DNA of 64,000 nt. It comes from an uncultured Erysipelotrichaceae bacterium. Its GTDB lineage: Bacteria > Bacillota_I > Bacilli_A > Erysipelotrichales > Erysipelotrichaceae. The notes under the pieces are model-generated. The model saw only the letters and a program-made list of their open reading frames with translations, had not been told where the DNA came from and searched no databases. A program made the translations under genes and the position numbers. The stretch's first letter is position 1. Each line of letters opens with the position of its first letter. This document shows, piece by piece, positions 34,308 to 42,345 of the stretch. The stretch lies in the NCBI GenBank assembly GCA_934725085.1, contig CAKVAL010000005.1, forward strand, positions 1-64,000, written 5' to 3'.

Positions 34308-34960
34308 ATTTAAAGGTAATCTATGAAGACAATCATTTGTTGGTAGTAGATAAGCCAATAAATGTACCCATGCAACTAGATAGTTCTAATGATTTAGATC
34401 TACTTACAATGTGCAAAGATTATTTAAAAGAAAAATACAACAAACCAGGTAATGTCTATTGTGCCCTGTTACATAGACTAGATAGACCAGTAAGTGGCGT
34501 TTGTGTCTTTGCGAAAACTAGCAAAGCTGCCTCAAGATTATCTAGCGATATTCAAGCTCATAAGTTTAAGAAAGAATATCTAGCAGTAGTCTATGATAAT
34601 GGTCTAGATGATAAAGGTATTTTTGAAGACATGCTCTTAAAAGATGAAAAAACCAATATGGTTAGGGTTGATAAAAGAGGTAAGGACGCTAAATTAGATT
34701 ATGAAGTTCTAAAAAGAAAAGATAATTTAGCCTTAGTAAAAATCAATCTACATACTGGTAGATCTCATCAAATAAGAGTTCAATTCTCAAGTCGTAATCA
34801 CCCACTATGGGGAGATCAGCGTTACAACAAGGATGCCAAAGTAGGACAACAAATCGCCCTACATTCATATAGATTAACGATTACTCATCCTGTAACGAAA
34901 GAAAAGATGACTTTTGTGTGTGATACCGATAGAGTTCCCTTTAAGGAGGTTAAACAATGA
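34304..34960 (+). CDS. RluA-family pseudouridine synthase
   Basis: Isomerises uridine to pseudouridine in rRNA or tRNA. Motif II with the catalytic Asp is LLHRLDRPVSGVCVFAKTSK near residue 52, and HTGRSHQIRVQF near 150 is the second family motif. About 218 residues, without an S4 domain, like RluC/RluA short forms. ATG at 34304 follows AGGTGG at 5 nt and overlaps the methyltransferase stop (ATGA); the longer ORF start at 34277 has no site. Both rRNA-modifying genes thus share one mRNA. Confidence 0.9.
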   Translation: MNLKVIYEDNHLLVVDKPINVPMQLDSSNDLDLLTMCKDYLKEKYNKPGNVYCALLHRLDRPVSGVCVFAKTSKAASRLSSDIQAHKFKKEYLAVVYDNGLDDKGIFEDMLLKDEKTNMVRVDKRGKDAKLDYEVLKRKDNLALVKINLHTGRSHQIRVQFSSRNHPLWGDQRYNKDAKVGQQIALHSYRLTITHPVTKEKMTFVCDTDRVPFKEVKQ

Positions 34961-36012
34961 CGGTGAAGAAAAAGAAAAGAAGATTAAACGGACGTTTCAT
35001 TGCCCTAGTATGTGTTGTGTTATTGATAGGACTATCTATCTACAAGATTCCTCATTTCATCAATACCAACAAACTAGAAGCACTAGGCTATGATGATACC
35101 GCAATCAGTGCTATTTATAAAAAAGGTCTACGTAAAGATATCTTAAAGAATGAATATTATAGTGATTATCTAAATAGTGAAGTTTCCAAGGATTCATTTA
35201 ATAAGAAGTATCTAAGACTATATACAATGTGTGATTATCTAGATGAATCTTATTTCGAATTATATGAATCTTTAAAGGAAAAGAAAGAATACACTGATGA
35301 AGAATTAGAATTATTGTTCGCTAACTTAAAAGACTATGATTTAAAACCATTATTCGTCTTTGAAAAACTAGATTCAATTGAAGATTATATTGATGACTGT
35401 CTAAGACATGAGAACTCAGAAAATAGTTTCACAGTAAGTGGTGATTATCTAAAACCATATGAGAATGTAATTAATGTAAGTGATCCTGAAAGTATTGAAA
35501 CTTATGTTTCTACTAAATCTTATATTGGTGAATATGAACCAGTTAAGAGAGTAGAAATCAATTCACTTCATGCAGTACCTGGCGTGGAACTTGAATCAAG
35601 AGCCTTATTAGCTTATACCGAAATGTGTGAAGCAATCAGAAAAGAAGATTTAAGTATGGCCATCTATGCATATCAAGGCTATATCTCTTATGAAAAACAG
35701 AAACAACTTCATATCGACGATGATGTAAATTTCGAAGCAGGTTATAGTGATATGCAGACAGGCTTAGCTGTTTATGTCCTAGCTAGCGAAAACCCTAAGG
35801 CTAGTGCCTTCAAGGATTGTAAAGTATATGCATGGCTACAACAACATGCCCATGAATATGGCTTCATTCAAAGATTCCCAGAAGGAAAATCAGCCTTCAC
35901 AGCCCATAGCGAAGTACCTAATATGTATCGTTATGTTGGTGTTGATTTAGCTACTAAGATCTATGAAAGTGGCTTAAGCTTTGATGAATATTACTTCAAC
36001 TATATGAAATAA
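34957..36012 (+). CDS. VanY-like D-Ala-D-Ala carboxypeptidase homologue, zinc ligands lost
   Basis: Residues 14-32 are a membrane anchor and the rest is outside. The C-terminal third matches VanY/DacB carboxypeptidases in GYSDMQTGLAVYV, WLQQHAHEYGFIQRFP and VPNMYRYVG. In active enzymes these read SEHQTGLAVD and EPWHYRYVG: the zinc ligands His, Asp and His are Met, Tyr and Met here, and the catalytic Glu is Val. The protein should therefore be inactive as a peptidase and may bind wall peptides. About 230 residues before this domain have no recognised motif. AAGGAGG precedes ATG. Confidence 0.82.
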   Translation: MTVKKKKRRLNGRFIALVCVVLLIGLSIYKIPHFINTNKLEALGYDDTAISAIYKKGLRKDILKNEYYSDYLNSEVSKDSFNKKYLRLYTMCDYLDESYFELYESLKEKKEYTDEELELLFANLKDYDLKPLFVFEKLDSIEDYIDDCLRHENSENSFTVSGDYLKPYENVINVSDPESIETYVSTKSYIGEYEPVKRVEINSLHAVPGVELESRALLAYTEMCEAIRKEDLSMAIYAYQGYISYEKQKQLHIDDDVNFEAGYSDMQTGLAVYVLASENPKASAFKDCKVYAWLQQHAHEYGFIQRFPEGKSAFTAHSEVPNMYRYVGVDLATKIYESGLSFDEYYFNYMK

Positions 36013-36013
36013 G

Positions 36014-36057
36014 AAAAGAGGTTACCCATAATATCAAGAATTATGGATACCTCTTTT
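36014..36057. terminator. Bidirectional terminator
   Basis: AAAAGAGGT (36014-36022) pairs with ACCTCTTTT (36049-36057), and inside it CCCATAAT pairs with ATTATGG. It serves the VanY-like gene and the convergent lipoprotein gene. Confidence 0.85.
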
Positions 36058-37264
36058 ATTTTGCGATCGCTATACTATCGCTTCCTAGGAACAATTCCTT
36101 AGCATTATTAAGATTATCAACAGTATCAAAATTAGAATAGATACCAGTAATAATAGAATCTTGAACAAATAAGACACTTGGATAATTACCTAATTCTCCA
36201 CTATCTAGAAACTTAGGAATCTTGTTCATAATAGATGCTAGTGGAGCCTTTAATTCATCCGCAATCTTTTCATTACCCTTATCACTTGTATTAATCACAA
36301 AGATTTTAATATCCTTATTATTATCATCATAGAATGTATTGATAATATCGATTAATTCAGGGTCGTAACCACTAACCATAATAAAAGCTATCTGATCCTT
36401 TGTATAATCAATATTAAAATCTATTTCACTCTTAAAATTAGATTCATCATTATATTGATTATTGAAATCAAAAGTTTGACCAATATGTTTTAAAGTTAAA
36501 TAAGTAGTCTTCTCATCATTATCCAAAGAGACTAACTTATTATATTTGTCTTCATCAATATCATTTTTTACATCATCAATGCTTCTAATATAATCAAATA
36601 TTGAAGTTCCATCATCTGTAGCTAAATCTTTGGTATCAAACTTGGTATTAAACGCAAATTCATACAACGACTCGAAATCCTCTTTATCAATAGTACCCAC
36701 ATTACACCAAGTCATCTTACCCTTATTAAAGAAATAATAAGTTGGAGTGGCATTAAAACTATAATTTTGACTCATATAATCATTAAGCTTTTCATTCTTA
36801 ATAGTAATAAGTTCATTAGGATTATTATGTTCAACACCTATTTCCTTATAGAAAGCTAAAACATTATCCACATCACCATTCACAAAATAAGTAATAAATG
36901 TCACATCACTATGATTAGACACAATATAAGGATTATTATTCAAAGCCTGTTCCTTACAATGACTACAGTATGTTGATACTACTTCAATGACTAATTTAGA
37001 ATCCTTGTATTCACTTAATTTAACAACATCACCATTAATAGTATCTAAATCATAATCAGGTAAATCCTTGCCTAGATTCTTTAAAGTCGTATTCTCTGCG
37101 TCTTGTCCATTATTAACATCCTTCAACAAAGCCTTTGTATCCGCATTTAAAAAGTCAAAGAGTTTTCCCTCTTTAACTGGTTCAATATATGTAACTGTAT
37201 TACTTGCTTGTTCATTTGAACAAGCAAACAAGATAAGTAATAAAACTAAAATAATCTTCTTCAT
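36056..37264 (-). CDS. Thioredoxin-like lipoprotein
   Basis: A signal peptide with lipobox (ILFAC, Cys about 15) predicts a lipoprotein on the outer face of the membrane. Residues about 70-200 form a TlpA/thioredoxin-like domain with a CSHC active site (VVSTYCSHCKEQAL) and the cis-Pro region NATPTYYFF. A second half of about 190 residues again looks thioredoxin-like (DIKIFVINTSD, NYPSVLFV) but lacks a CxxC. A role in thiol-disulfide exchange is likely. ATG overlaps the patatin stop (TAATG), so it follows patatin in one operon. Confidence 0.78.
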   Translation of the reverse strand: MKKIILVLLLILFACSNEQASNTVTYIEPVKEGKLFDFLNADTKALLKDVNNGQDAENTTLKNLGKDLPDYDLDTINGDVVKLSEYKDSKLVIEVVSTYCSHCKEQALNNNPYIVSNHSDVTFITYFVNGDVDNVLAFYKEIGVEHNNPNELITIKNEKLNDYMSQNYSFNATPTYYFFNKGKMTWCNVGTIDKEDFESLYEFAFNTKFDTKDLATDDGTSIFDYIRSIDDVKNDIDEDKYNKLVSLDNDEKTTYLTLKHIGQTFDFNNQYNDESNFKSEIDFNIDYTKDQIAFIMVSGYDPELIDIINTFYDDNNKDIKIFVINTSDKGNEKIADELKAPLASIMNKIPKFLDSGELGNYPSVLFVQDSIITGIYSNFDTVDNLNNAKELFLGSDSIAIAK

Positions 37265-38115
37265 TATTTAATTAATTTATAAATTTCTTCCCTACTAGCT
37301 TCCATATCCTTACGACCTAGTTCATATAATGCGATAAGATCCTTCTTATCACCCTTTAATCTAGTAACATTTACAGTCTCGGTAGGATAACGATATAAGG
37401 CATGACCCTCTTTTTCTAAATTTTCGATAATTTCAATTTGTTTATTATAGTTAAGATGTCTATTTTTATAATCAACACTGATATTTGGGCAATCCTTATA
37501 CTTATTCTTCATAAGATTCACAATAAAAGGTTTAGCTGGCTTTCTAACATAATCATAAGGTTTAGTTGTGATAATCAAATGATCACTGCAGCCATCCTTA
37601 ACGGCTTCTTCGATTGGAATCATCTTAGTGATACCACCGTCTAAATACTTATGACCATTAACCACAATAGGCTTGCCAAGAATAGGAAGTGAACAAGCAG
37701 CCTTCAATAAGTCCATGTTCATATCCTTTAAATCAACATAAATAGTCTCACCATTTTCCATATCATAGACACCATATCTAGCTAGTGTTTTAGTCTTACC
37801 GATGACATCCTTAATGTCAAAGTGTAAACCATCTTTTAAGAAATGTGAAAATAGATACTCATATCCTACAAAATTGCCTTCCCTTAATAAAGACCTAATT
37901 CCCACAAGTGATGGATGGGCAATGATTTCAGTTGCCATCTCAAAAAGAAAATGCTTATTTTTCATTAAAAAAGATGTAAGATGAACAGCACCTGTAGAAA
38001 TACCATAGGCATAATCAAATTCAATCCCCTCATCTATAAGCCAAGATAAACATCCGGCAGTGTAGGCGCCGCGCATTCCGCCGCCTTCTAATACTAAAGA
38101 TACTTTTTTACTCAT
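37264..38115 (-). CDS. Patatin-like phospholipase
   Basis: A 283-residue serine hydrolase of the patatin family. The oxyanion loop is LEGGGMRG at residues 8-15, the nucleophile elbow GISTG near 40, and the catalytic Asp is in LDGGI near 160. Such proteins release fatty acids from lipids; YjjU-like bacterial members are cytoplasmic. TAAAAT (38127-38122) ends 6 nt before ATG with no Shine-Dalgarno. It is divergent from the rhomboid gene and cotranscribed with the thioredoxin-like lipoprotein. Confidence 0.88.
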   Translation of the reverse strand: MSKKVSLVLEGGGMRGAYTAGCLSWLIDEGIEFDYAYGISTGAVHLTSFLMKNKHFLFEMATEIIAHPSLVGIRSLLREGNFVGYEYLFSHFLKDGLHFDIKDVIGKTKTLARYGVYDMENGETIYVDLKDMNMDLLKAACSLPILGKPIVVNGHKYLDGGITKMIPIEEAVKDGCSDHLIITTKPYDYVRKPAKPFIVNLMKNKYKDCPNISVDYKNRHLNYNKQIEIIENLEKEGHALYRYPTETVNVTRLKGDKKDLIALYELGRKDMEASREEIYKLIK

Positions 38116-38162
38116 GTTTTAATTTTAGTCTCACTTAAGTTTTTGTGCAATATAATAAGAGC

Positions 38163-38720
38163 ATGAGAAAACTTAAAATTTATTTCAATGCGCCAATAAC
38201 GCTAACATTCACATTTATTTGCTTCCTAGCATTATTTTTACAAATGATCACTAACGGCGATAGTACGGTATTATTATTTTCTACCTACTCATCATCTTTA
38301 TTAGACCCTCTAACATATGTAAGACTAATAGGACATATCTTTGGCCACGCTGACTTTGATCATTTAATCAGTAATATGATCTATATCTTATTGTTAGGAC
38401 CAATGTTAGAAGAAAAATACCATGACCGTTTAATAATCGTAATCGTGGTTACCGCTCTAGTAACTGGTATTTGTAACAATATCTTCCAACCAGGTGTAAT
38501 GTTGCTAGGAGCGAGTGGTGTTGTCTTTGCGTTTATCTTACTTGCTTCAGTAACTGGAAAAGATAGGGGCATCCCTATTACTCTAATATTAGTCGCTGTA
38601 TTGTGGATTGGAGGCGAAGTAACCTCTATGCTTACAGTAACCGACTCAATCTCCCACATTACTCACATTATCGGTGGTCTTGTTGGTGGCGGGATTGGTT
38701 TATTCTTCAAAAACAATTAA
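38163..38720 (+). CDS. Rhomboid-family intramembrane protease
   Basis: About 185 residues with six membrane segments. The catalytic serine is in GASGVVFAF near residue 118 and the catalytic histidine in ITHIIGGLVGGGIG near 170. The loop HADFDHLISNM matches the family's H-x-x-x-x-H-x-x-x-N. It would cut membrane proteins within the bilayer. ATG at 38163 is chosen: TATAAT (38151-38156) ends 6 nt before it. A GTG at 38145 would lie upstream of that -10 box. Confidence 0.85.
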   Translation: MRKLKIYFNAPITLTFTFICFLALFLQMITNGDSTVLLFSTYSSSLLDPLTYVRLIGHIFGHADFDHLISNMIYILLLGPMLEEKYHDRLIIVIVVTALVTGICNNIFQPGVMLLGASGVVFAFILLASVTGKDRGIPITLILVAVLWIGGEVTSMLTVTDSISHITHIIGGLVGGGIGLFFKNN

Positions 38721-38975
38721 TTATTTACGATAATAGCGATAATAAGCTTCATCCTTATCATTATCGATATAAGCACCTTCTTCCTTAAAAACGAAGAAGG
38801 TTTTTTCTTGATACAAGTCTCTAAAATCCTCTAAAGTCAACACAAAAGAAGTACCCTCTCTATAAACATAAATCTTATCTTTCTTTAAGATATAACGATC
38901 CTTCTTGTTAGTGGTTAATACTTCCTTATCTTTTAAAGACAATAATACTTCAGTAAATGTTTCTAATTTTTCCAT
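38721..38975 (-). CDS. Small hypothetical protein
   Basis: An 84-residue charged, Lys-, Asp- and Tyr-rich soluble protein without a recognised domain; predicted mixed strands and helices (DRYILKKDKIYVYREG). It lies 5 nt after the GNAT gene on the same strand, and its stop is next to that of the convergent rhomboid gene. Coding use of codons resembles neighbours, so I regard it as a real gene. Confidence 0.6.
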   Translation of the reverse strand: MEKLETFTEVLLSLKDKEVLTTNKKDRYILKKDKIYVYREGTSFVLTLEDFRDLYQEKTFFVFKEEGAYIDNDKDEAYYRYYRK

Positions 38976-38980
38976 AATAA

Positions 38981-39433
38981 CTATAATTTAAAGCGAAATA
39001 TACACTTAAATCTATCTCCTTTTTCATACAACTCATGATCATAAGGTATTTGAGCTATATCAACCAAATCACCCTTTAGTTTCTTTAATGTCTTATAAGA
39101 AGCTTCATTATCAGGATTACAAGTAATGATTAACTCCTTCATTCCAAACTCTTCTTTTGCGATTTTAAACAAAACCTTACAGGCATAATAAGCATAATGA
39201 TGACCTCTTTGAGATTCTATAATGTTATAGCCAACATTACCATAATAGTACATAAAACCATCGTTTTTTAATCTTAGGTCACATTTACCAACTTTCGTGC
39301 CTGAAACATATATATCATAAAACACCGTAGGTACTCCATCAAAAGAAGTCTTCTCTGAAACCCTAGCTCTTTCTACCAAATCAACAATTTCGCCCTTATA
39401 TAGGCGTTTTTTTCTATCTAACAAGCCCAACAT
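38981..39433 (-). CDS. GNAT-like acetyltransferase
   Basis: A 150-residue protein of the GNAT fold: GNVGYNIIESQRGHHYAYYA is the acetyl-CoA loop, written here as Q-R-G-H-H-Y-A, followed by LIITCNPDNEASYKTLKKL. Substrate unknown. It heads a two-gene unit with the small protein at 38721. On its strand TATAAT lies 10 nt before ATG, sharing the palindrome ATTATATAAT with the -10 box of the divergent GH2 gene. Confidence 0.78.
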   Translation of the reverse strand: MLGLLDRKKRLYKGEIVDLVERARVSEKTSFDGVPTVFYDIYVSGTKVGKCDLRLKNDGFMYYYGNVGYNIIESQRGHHYAYYACKVLFKIAKEEFGMKELIITCNPDNEASYKTLKKLKGDLVDIAQIPYDHELYEKGDRFKCIFRFKL

Positions 39434-39459
39434 CTTCTTTTTAATTATATAATGAAATC

Positions 39460-41100
39460 ATGTTAGAGTACCCTCGTCCCCAATTTAAAAGAACATCATT
39501 TTATTGTCTAAATGGACAATGGACATTAAACGATAAACCCATAATAGTCCCTTATCCTAAGGAATCCGATTTATCAATGTACCCAATTAAGGAACAAGAA
39601 GATAAATTAGTCTATATTAAAGAATTTGACTTCAATGATGATTTAACAGACAAAAGATTGATATTGCATTTTGGGGCTGTAGATAATAAAGCTTTAGTAT
39701 ATTTAAACGATCATTTTATTGGTGAACATATTGGTGGTTACTTAGCCTTTAGTTTCGATGTTACAGATTATATAAGTGATCACAACATCTTAAGAGTCGA
39801 AGTCAGCGATAATACCGATACCTTCTATCCTTTTGGTAAACAATCAAACAAACCGAGTGGCATGTGGTATACAAGTATATCTGGTATTTGGAAAACTGTA
39901 TGGATGGAAACCGTACCCGCTAAAGAAGAAATAAGATCAGTCAAGATTGAGACCACAATCGATTCAATTGACTTCTATGTAGATACTGATAACGAATACT
40001 GCATCAGCATTATTTTTGACGAAGAAACGCTAGCCTACATCTCTAAATCACAGCACTTACATGTTGATTTAAAAAATATCAAATACCAAAATTGGACAAT
40101 TAAACATCCTGTTTTATATACCGTTACAATCAAAACTAATTATGATACCGTACAAACTTATGTTGGTATTAGAGAAATAGGTGTTGAAACTATCAACAAT
40201 CATAAATATCTTTGTTTAAATAAAGAACCAATATATCTAAATGGTGTCTTAGACCAAGGCTATTTTAGTGATGGCATCTATTTGCCTAAAGACGATAAAG
40301 AATATTTAAACGATATAAGAAGAATGAAAGAATTAGGCTTTAATATGCTTAGAAAACATATCAAAGTAGAAGATGAAGCATTCTATTACTACTGTGATAA
40401 AGAAGGCATGTTAGTAATGCAAGACATGGTCAACAGTGGCGATGTTAACTTCCTTAAGAACATCTTCCTACCAACCATCGGTTTTGTGACTAGAAATGAC
40501 AATATTAATGTCGATGAAGCTAGATTGAATTTCTTTATCGAGCATTCAAAAGAAACAATTAAACAGTTATACAACCACCCATGTATTGTAGCCTGGACCA
40601 TCTACAATGAATCATGGGGCCAACAAAGAAGTAGCCAAGTCTTTAAGGAACTTAAACAATTAGACAAATATAGACCCTTTGATACTTGTTCTGGCTGGTA
40701 TAAGACCCTTGATAGTGACTTTGATTCATATCACATCTACTTTAGAAACAAGGTTCTTACAAGTAAGACCAATCAAATACTTTTCTTAAGTGAATATGGT
40801 GGTATCAAAAGACATGTTGAAGGACATACCTTCACTAAACGTAAAGCTAACTATGGCTATGGTTCTTCTAACAACGAAAAAGAATTAACCAATAAGCTTA
40901 TTGATATGTATGCCAACATGCTTATTCCATCTATTAAAAAGGGACTAGCAGGAAGTGTCTTAACTCAATTAAGTGATGTTGAAGAGGAAGAAAATGGACT
41001 TTATACCTATGATCGTGTTATCTGCAAGGTCGACAAAAAAAGCATCCAAGAATTGAATGCCTATATATATAGATTATTTAGAGAAACGCTCCTTAAGTGA
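39460..41100 (+). CDS. Glycoside hydrolase family 2 enzyme
   Basis: A 546-residue beta-galactosidase/glucuronidase-like enzyme: jelly-roll domain (LILHFGAVDNKALVYLND), immunoglobulin-like domain, and TIM barrel with acid/base Glu in IYNESWGQQ and nucleophile Glu in LFLSEYGG. No signal peptide is seen, so it acts in the cytoplasm. The sugar specificity cannot be read. TATAAT (39448-39453) ends 6 nt before ATG with no Shine-Dalgarno. Its end overlaps the convergent DUF2974 gene by 27 bp. Confidence 0.87.
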   Translation: MLEYPRPQFKRTSFYCLNGQWTLNDKPIIVPYPKESDLSMYPIKEQEDKLVYIKEFDFNDDLTDKRLILHFGAVDNKALVYLNDHFIGEHIGGYLAFSFDVTDYISDHNILRVEVSDNTDTFYPFGKQSNKPSGMWYTSISGIWKTVWMETVPAKEEIRSVKIETTIDSIDFYVDTDNEYCISIIFDEETLAYISKSQHLHVDLKNIKYQNWTIKHPVLYTVTIKTNYDTVQTYVGIREIGVETINNHKYLCLNKEPIYLNGVLDQGYFSDGIYLPKDDKEYLNDIRRMKELGFNMLRKHIKVEDEAFYYYCDKEGMLVMQDMVNSGDVNFLKNIFLPTIGFVTRNDNINVDEARLNFFIEHSKETIKQLYNHPCIVAWTIYNESWGQQRSSQVFKELKQLDKYRPFDTCSGWYKTLDSDFDSYHIYFRNKVLTSKTNQILFLSEYGGIKRHVEGHTFTKRKANYGYGSSNNEKELTNKLIDMYANMLIPSIKKGLAGSVLTQLSDVEEEENGLYTYDRVICKVDKKSIQELNAYIYRLFRETLLK

Positions 41101-42228
41101 TTTCTCTTTTTCTATTACCGACTCCATTAAATTATCCTTGGCAGTCTTGACCTTTTCACTGACACCTGAACCATACCCTTTAATAAAGGCATCAAAGATG
41201 CTCTTGGCAAAAGCCTTACTCTTTTTATTCATATTAGAAATATCATAAAGAGTCTTAACAAATAATGGTAAACCGCCTTCAATAAATTCCGACACTGTAT
41301 CAACACCAGCATCCCTTAAGACATCAAACATTTCTTCAGTAAATACCTTACATTCTTCCTCAGTGGCATTATCCAAAAATTCCCTATAATTTACTTCAAT
41401 CATCTTTGATTCTTCAGACAAAGTAGTTTCTATAAATTTAGTACCTTCAACAAGCCATGACATAGCAGAATGTTGAAGTAACATCACCGCATCTGACTTA
41501 ACCACTTTAGTAATATAGTCTTTTGAGAATAAGACACCAAAGAAATCAAATTCAGGCACAATCTTAATAATCTTATTCTTGATATTCTCATATCCTTCTA
41601 ATTCTTCCTTGCTTAAGTATTTGCGATTTAAACCAGGACCATCATTAGAATAGACATTGATGATATTCTTACCTTTTCTAGATGCATTTAAACTAGCATA
41701 TAAGGCTAGTGCCCCACCCTTTGAATGACCACCTAAACGATATTTACGGTAAGGACTAAGTCTTTTCATATATTCCTTAGCTGCAATTTGAGCAGGAACA
41801 ATCTCAAAAGACATACAAAAATCCTCATGCCAACCAACAATCGTATCATCAGTTCCTCTAAAGGCTACGTAAGTTGTGTGATCTGATAAATCTACTTGGA
41901 AACAACAGAATTGTTCAAATGTTTCTTCATTTACAGTAGACACAAAATCATGGACTAGACAATCTTTAAACCTTACTGAATTAGCCATTTCCCTTAAGAC
42001 AAAGGAAGCCAACTTCACAAAACTCTTTGATGCCATGATTTCTTCATCAGTATGGTCTTTGAAAAATAAATTAGATAATTCAGAAATAGTATAAGAATCC
42101 TTCAATTTAAAGTATTCATCAAATCCGGTATAAGCCATTTGACTAATAACTAAATTATCCACCTCATTAAAGGGAGAAGCCTTTAACGATAAGTCACCAC
42201 GCCATTTTAAATAATCGATAATGTTCAT
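41074..42228 (-). CDS. DUF2974 (Mbeg1-like) alpha/beta hydrolase
   Basis: A 384-residue lipase-like protein of the DUF2974 family. The nucleophile elbow is LGGHSKGGALALYAS near residue 165, preceded by TTYVAFRGTDDTIVGWHEDF, which resembles class 3 lipases. No signal peptide is visible. Its substrate is unknown. TACAAT (42240-42235) ends 6 nt before ATG, suggesting a leaderless mRNA. A hairpin terminator lies just upstream and shields it from the beta-glucosidase operon. Confidence 0.82.
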   Translation of the reverse strand: MNIIDYLKWRGDLSLKASPFNEVDNLVISQMAYTGFDEYFKLKDSYTISELSNLFFKDHTDEEIMASKSFVKLASFVLREMANSVRFKDCLVHDFVSTVNEETFEQFCCFQVDLSDHTTYVAFRGTDDTIVGWHEDFCMSFEIVPAQIAAKEYMKRLSPYRKYRLGGHSKGGALALYASLNASRKGKNIINVYSNDGPGLNRKYLSKEELEGYENIKNKIIKIVPEFDFFGVLFSKDYITKVVKSDAVMLLQHSAMSWLVEGTKFIETTLSEESKMIEVNYREFLDNATEEECKVFTEEMFDVLRDAGVDTVSEFIEGGLPLFVKTLYDISNMNKKSKAFAKSIFDAFIKGYGSGVSEKVKTAKDNLMESVIEKEKSLKERFSK

Positions 42229-42245
42229 AAGCTAATTGTATTAAA

Positions 42246-42270
42246 AAATGGTGACTAATGTCACCATTTA
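42246..42270 (-). terminator. Terminator of the beta-glucosidase operon
   Basis: AAATGGTGAC (42246-42255) pairs perfectly with GTCACCATTT (42260-42269) around TAAT. On the minus strand a run of six T follows. The stop codon of the PTS stub lies at its edge. Confidence 0.85.
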
Positions 42271-42345
42271 TTCGAAGTTAATAATTACATTTGATTTACC
42301 ACCGATATTTTCAATAATATCGCTTGCTAATTGTCTATAACTCAT
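42268..42345 (-). pseudogene. Truncated PTS EIIB (beta-glucoside type) remnant
   Basis: A 25-codon ORF, MSYRQLASDIIENIGGKSNV then IINFE, begins with ATGA overlap at the beta-glucosidase stop. The start closely resembles the N-terminus of beta-glucoside EIIBCA proteins (xYxxLAxxIIxNVGGKENV). It stops before the phospho-accepting cysteine and runs into the terminator, so no transport function can remain. Beta-glucoside operons usually pair this PTS gene with the hydrolase. Confidence 0.7.

Noticed and set aside
40389..40601. Minus strand ORF inside the GH2 gene
   Set aside because: It is antisense to the catalytic barrel of the GH2 enzyme and has no initiation signal.
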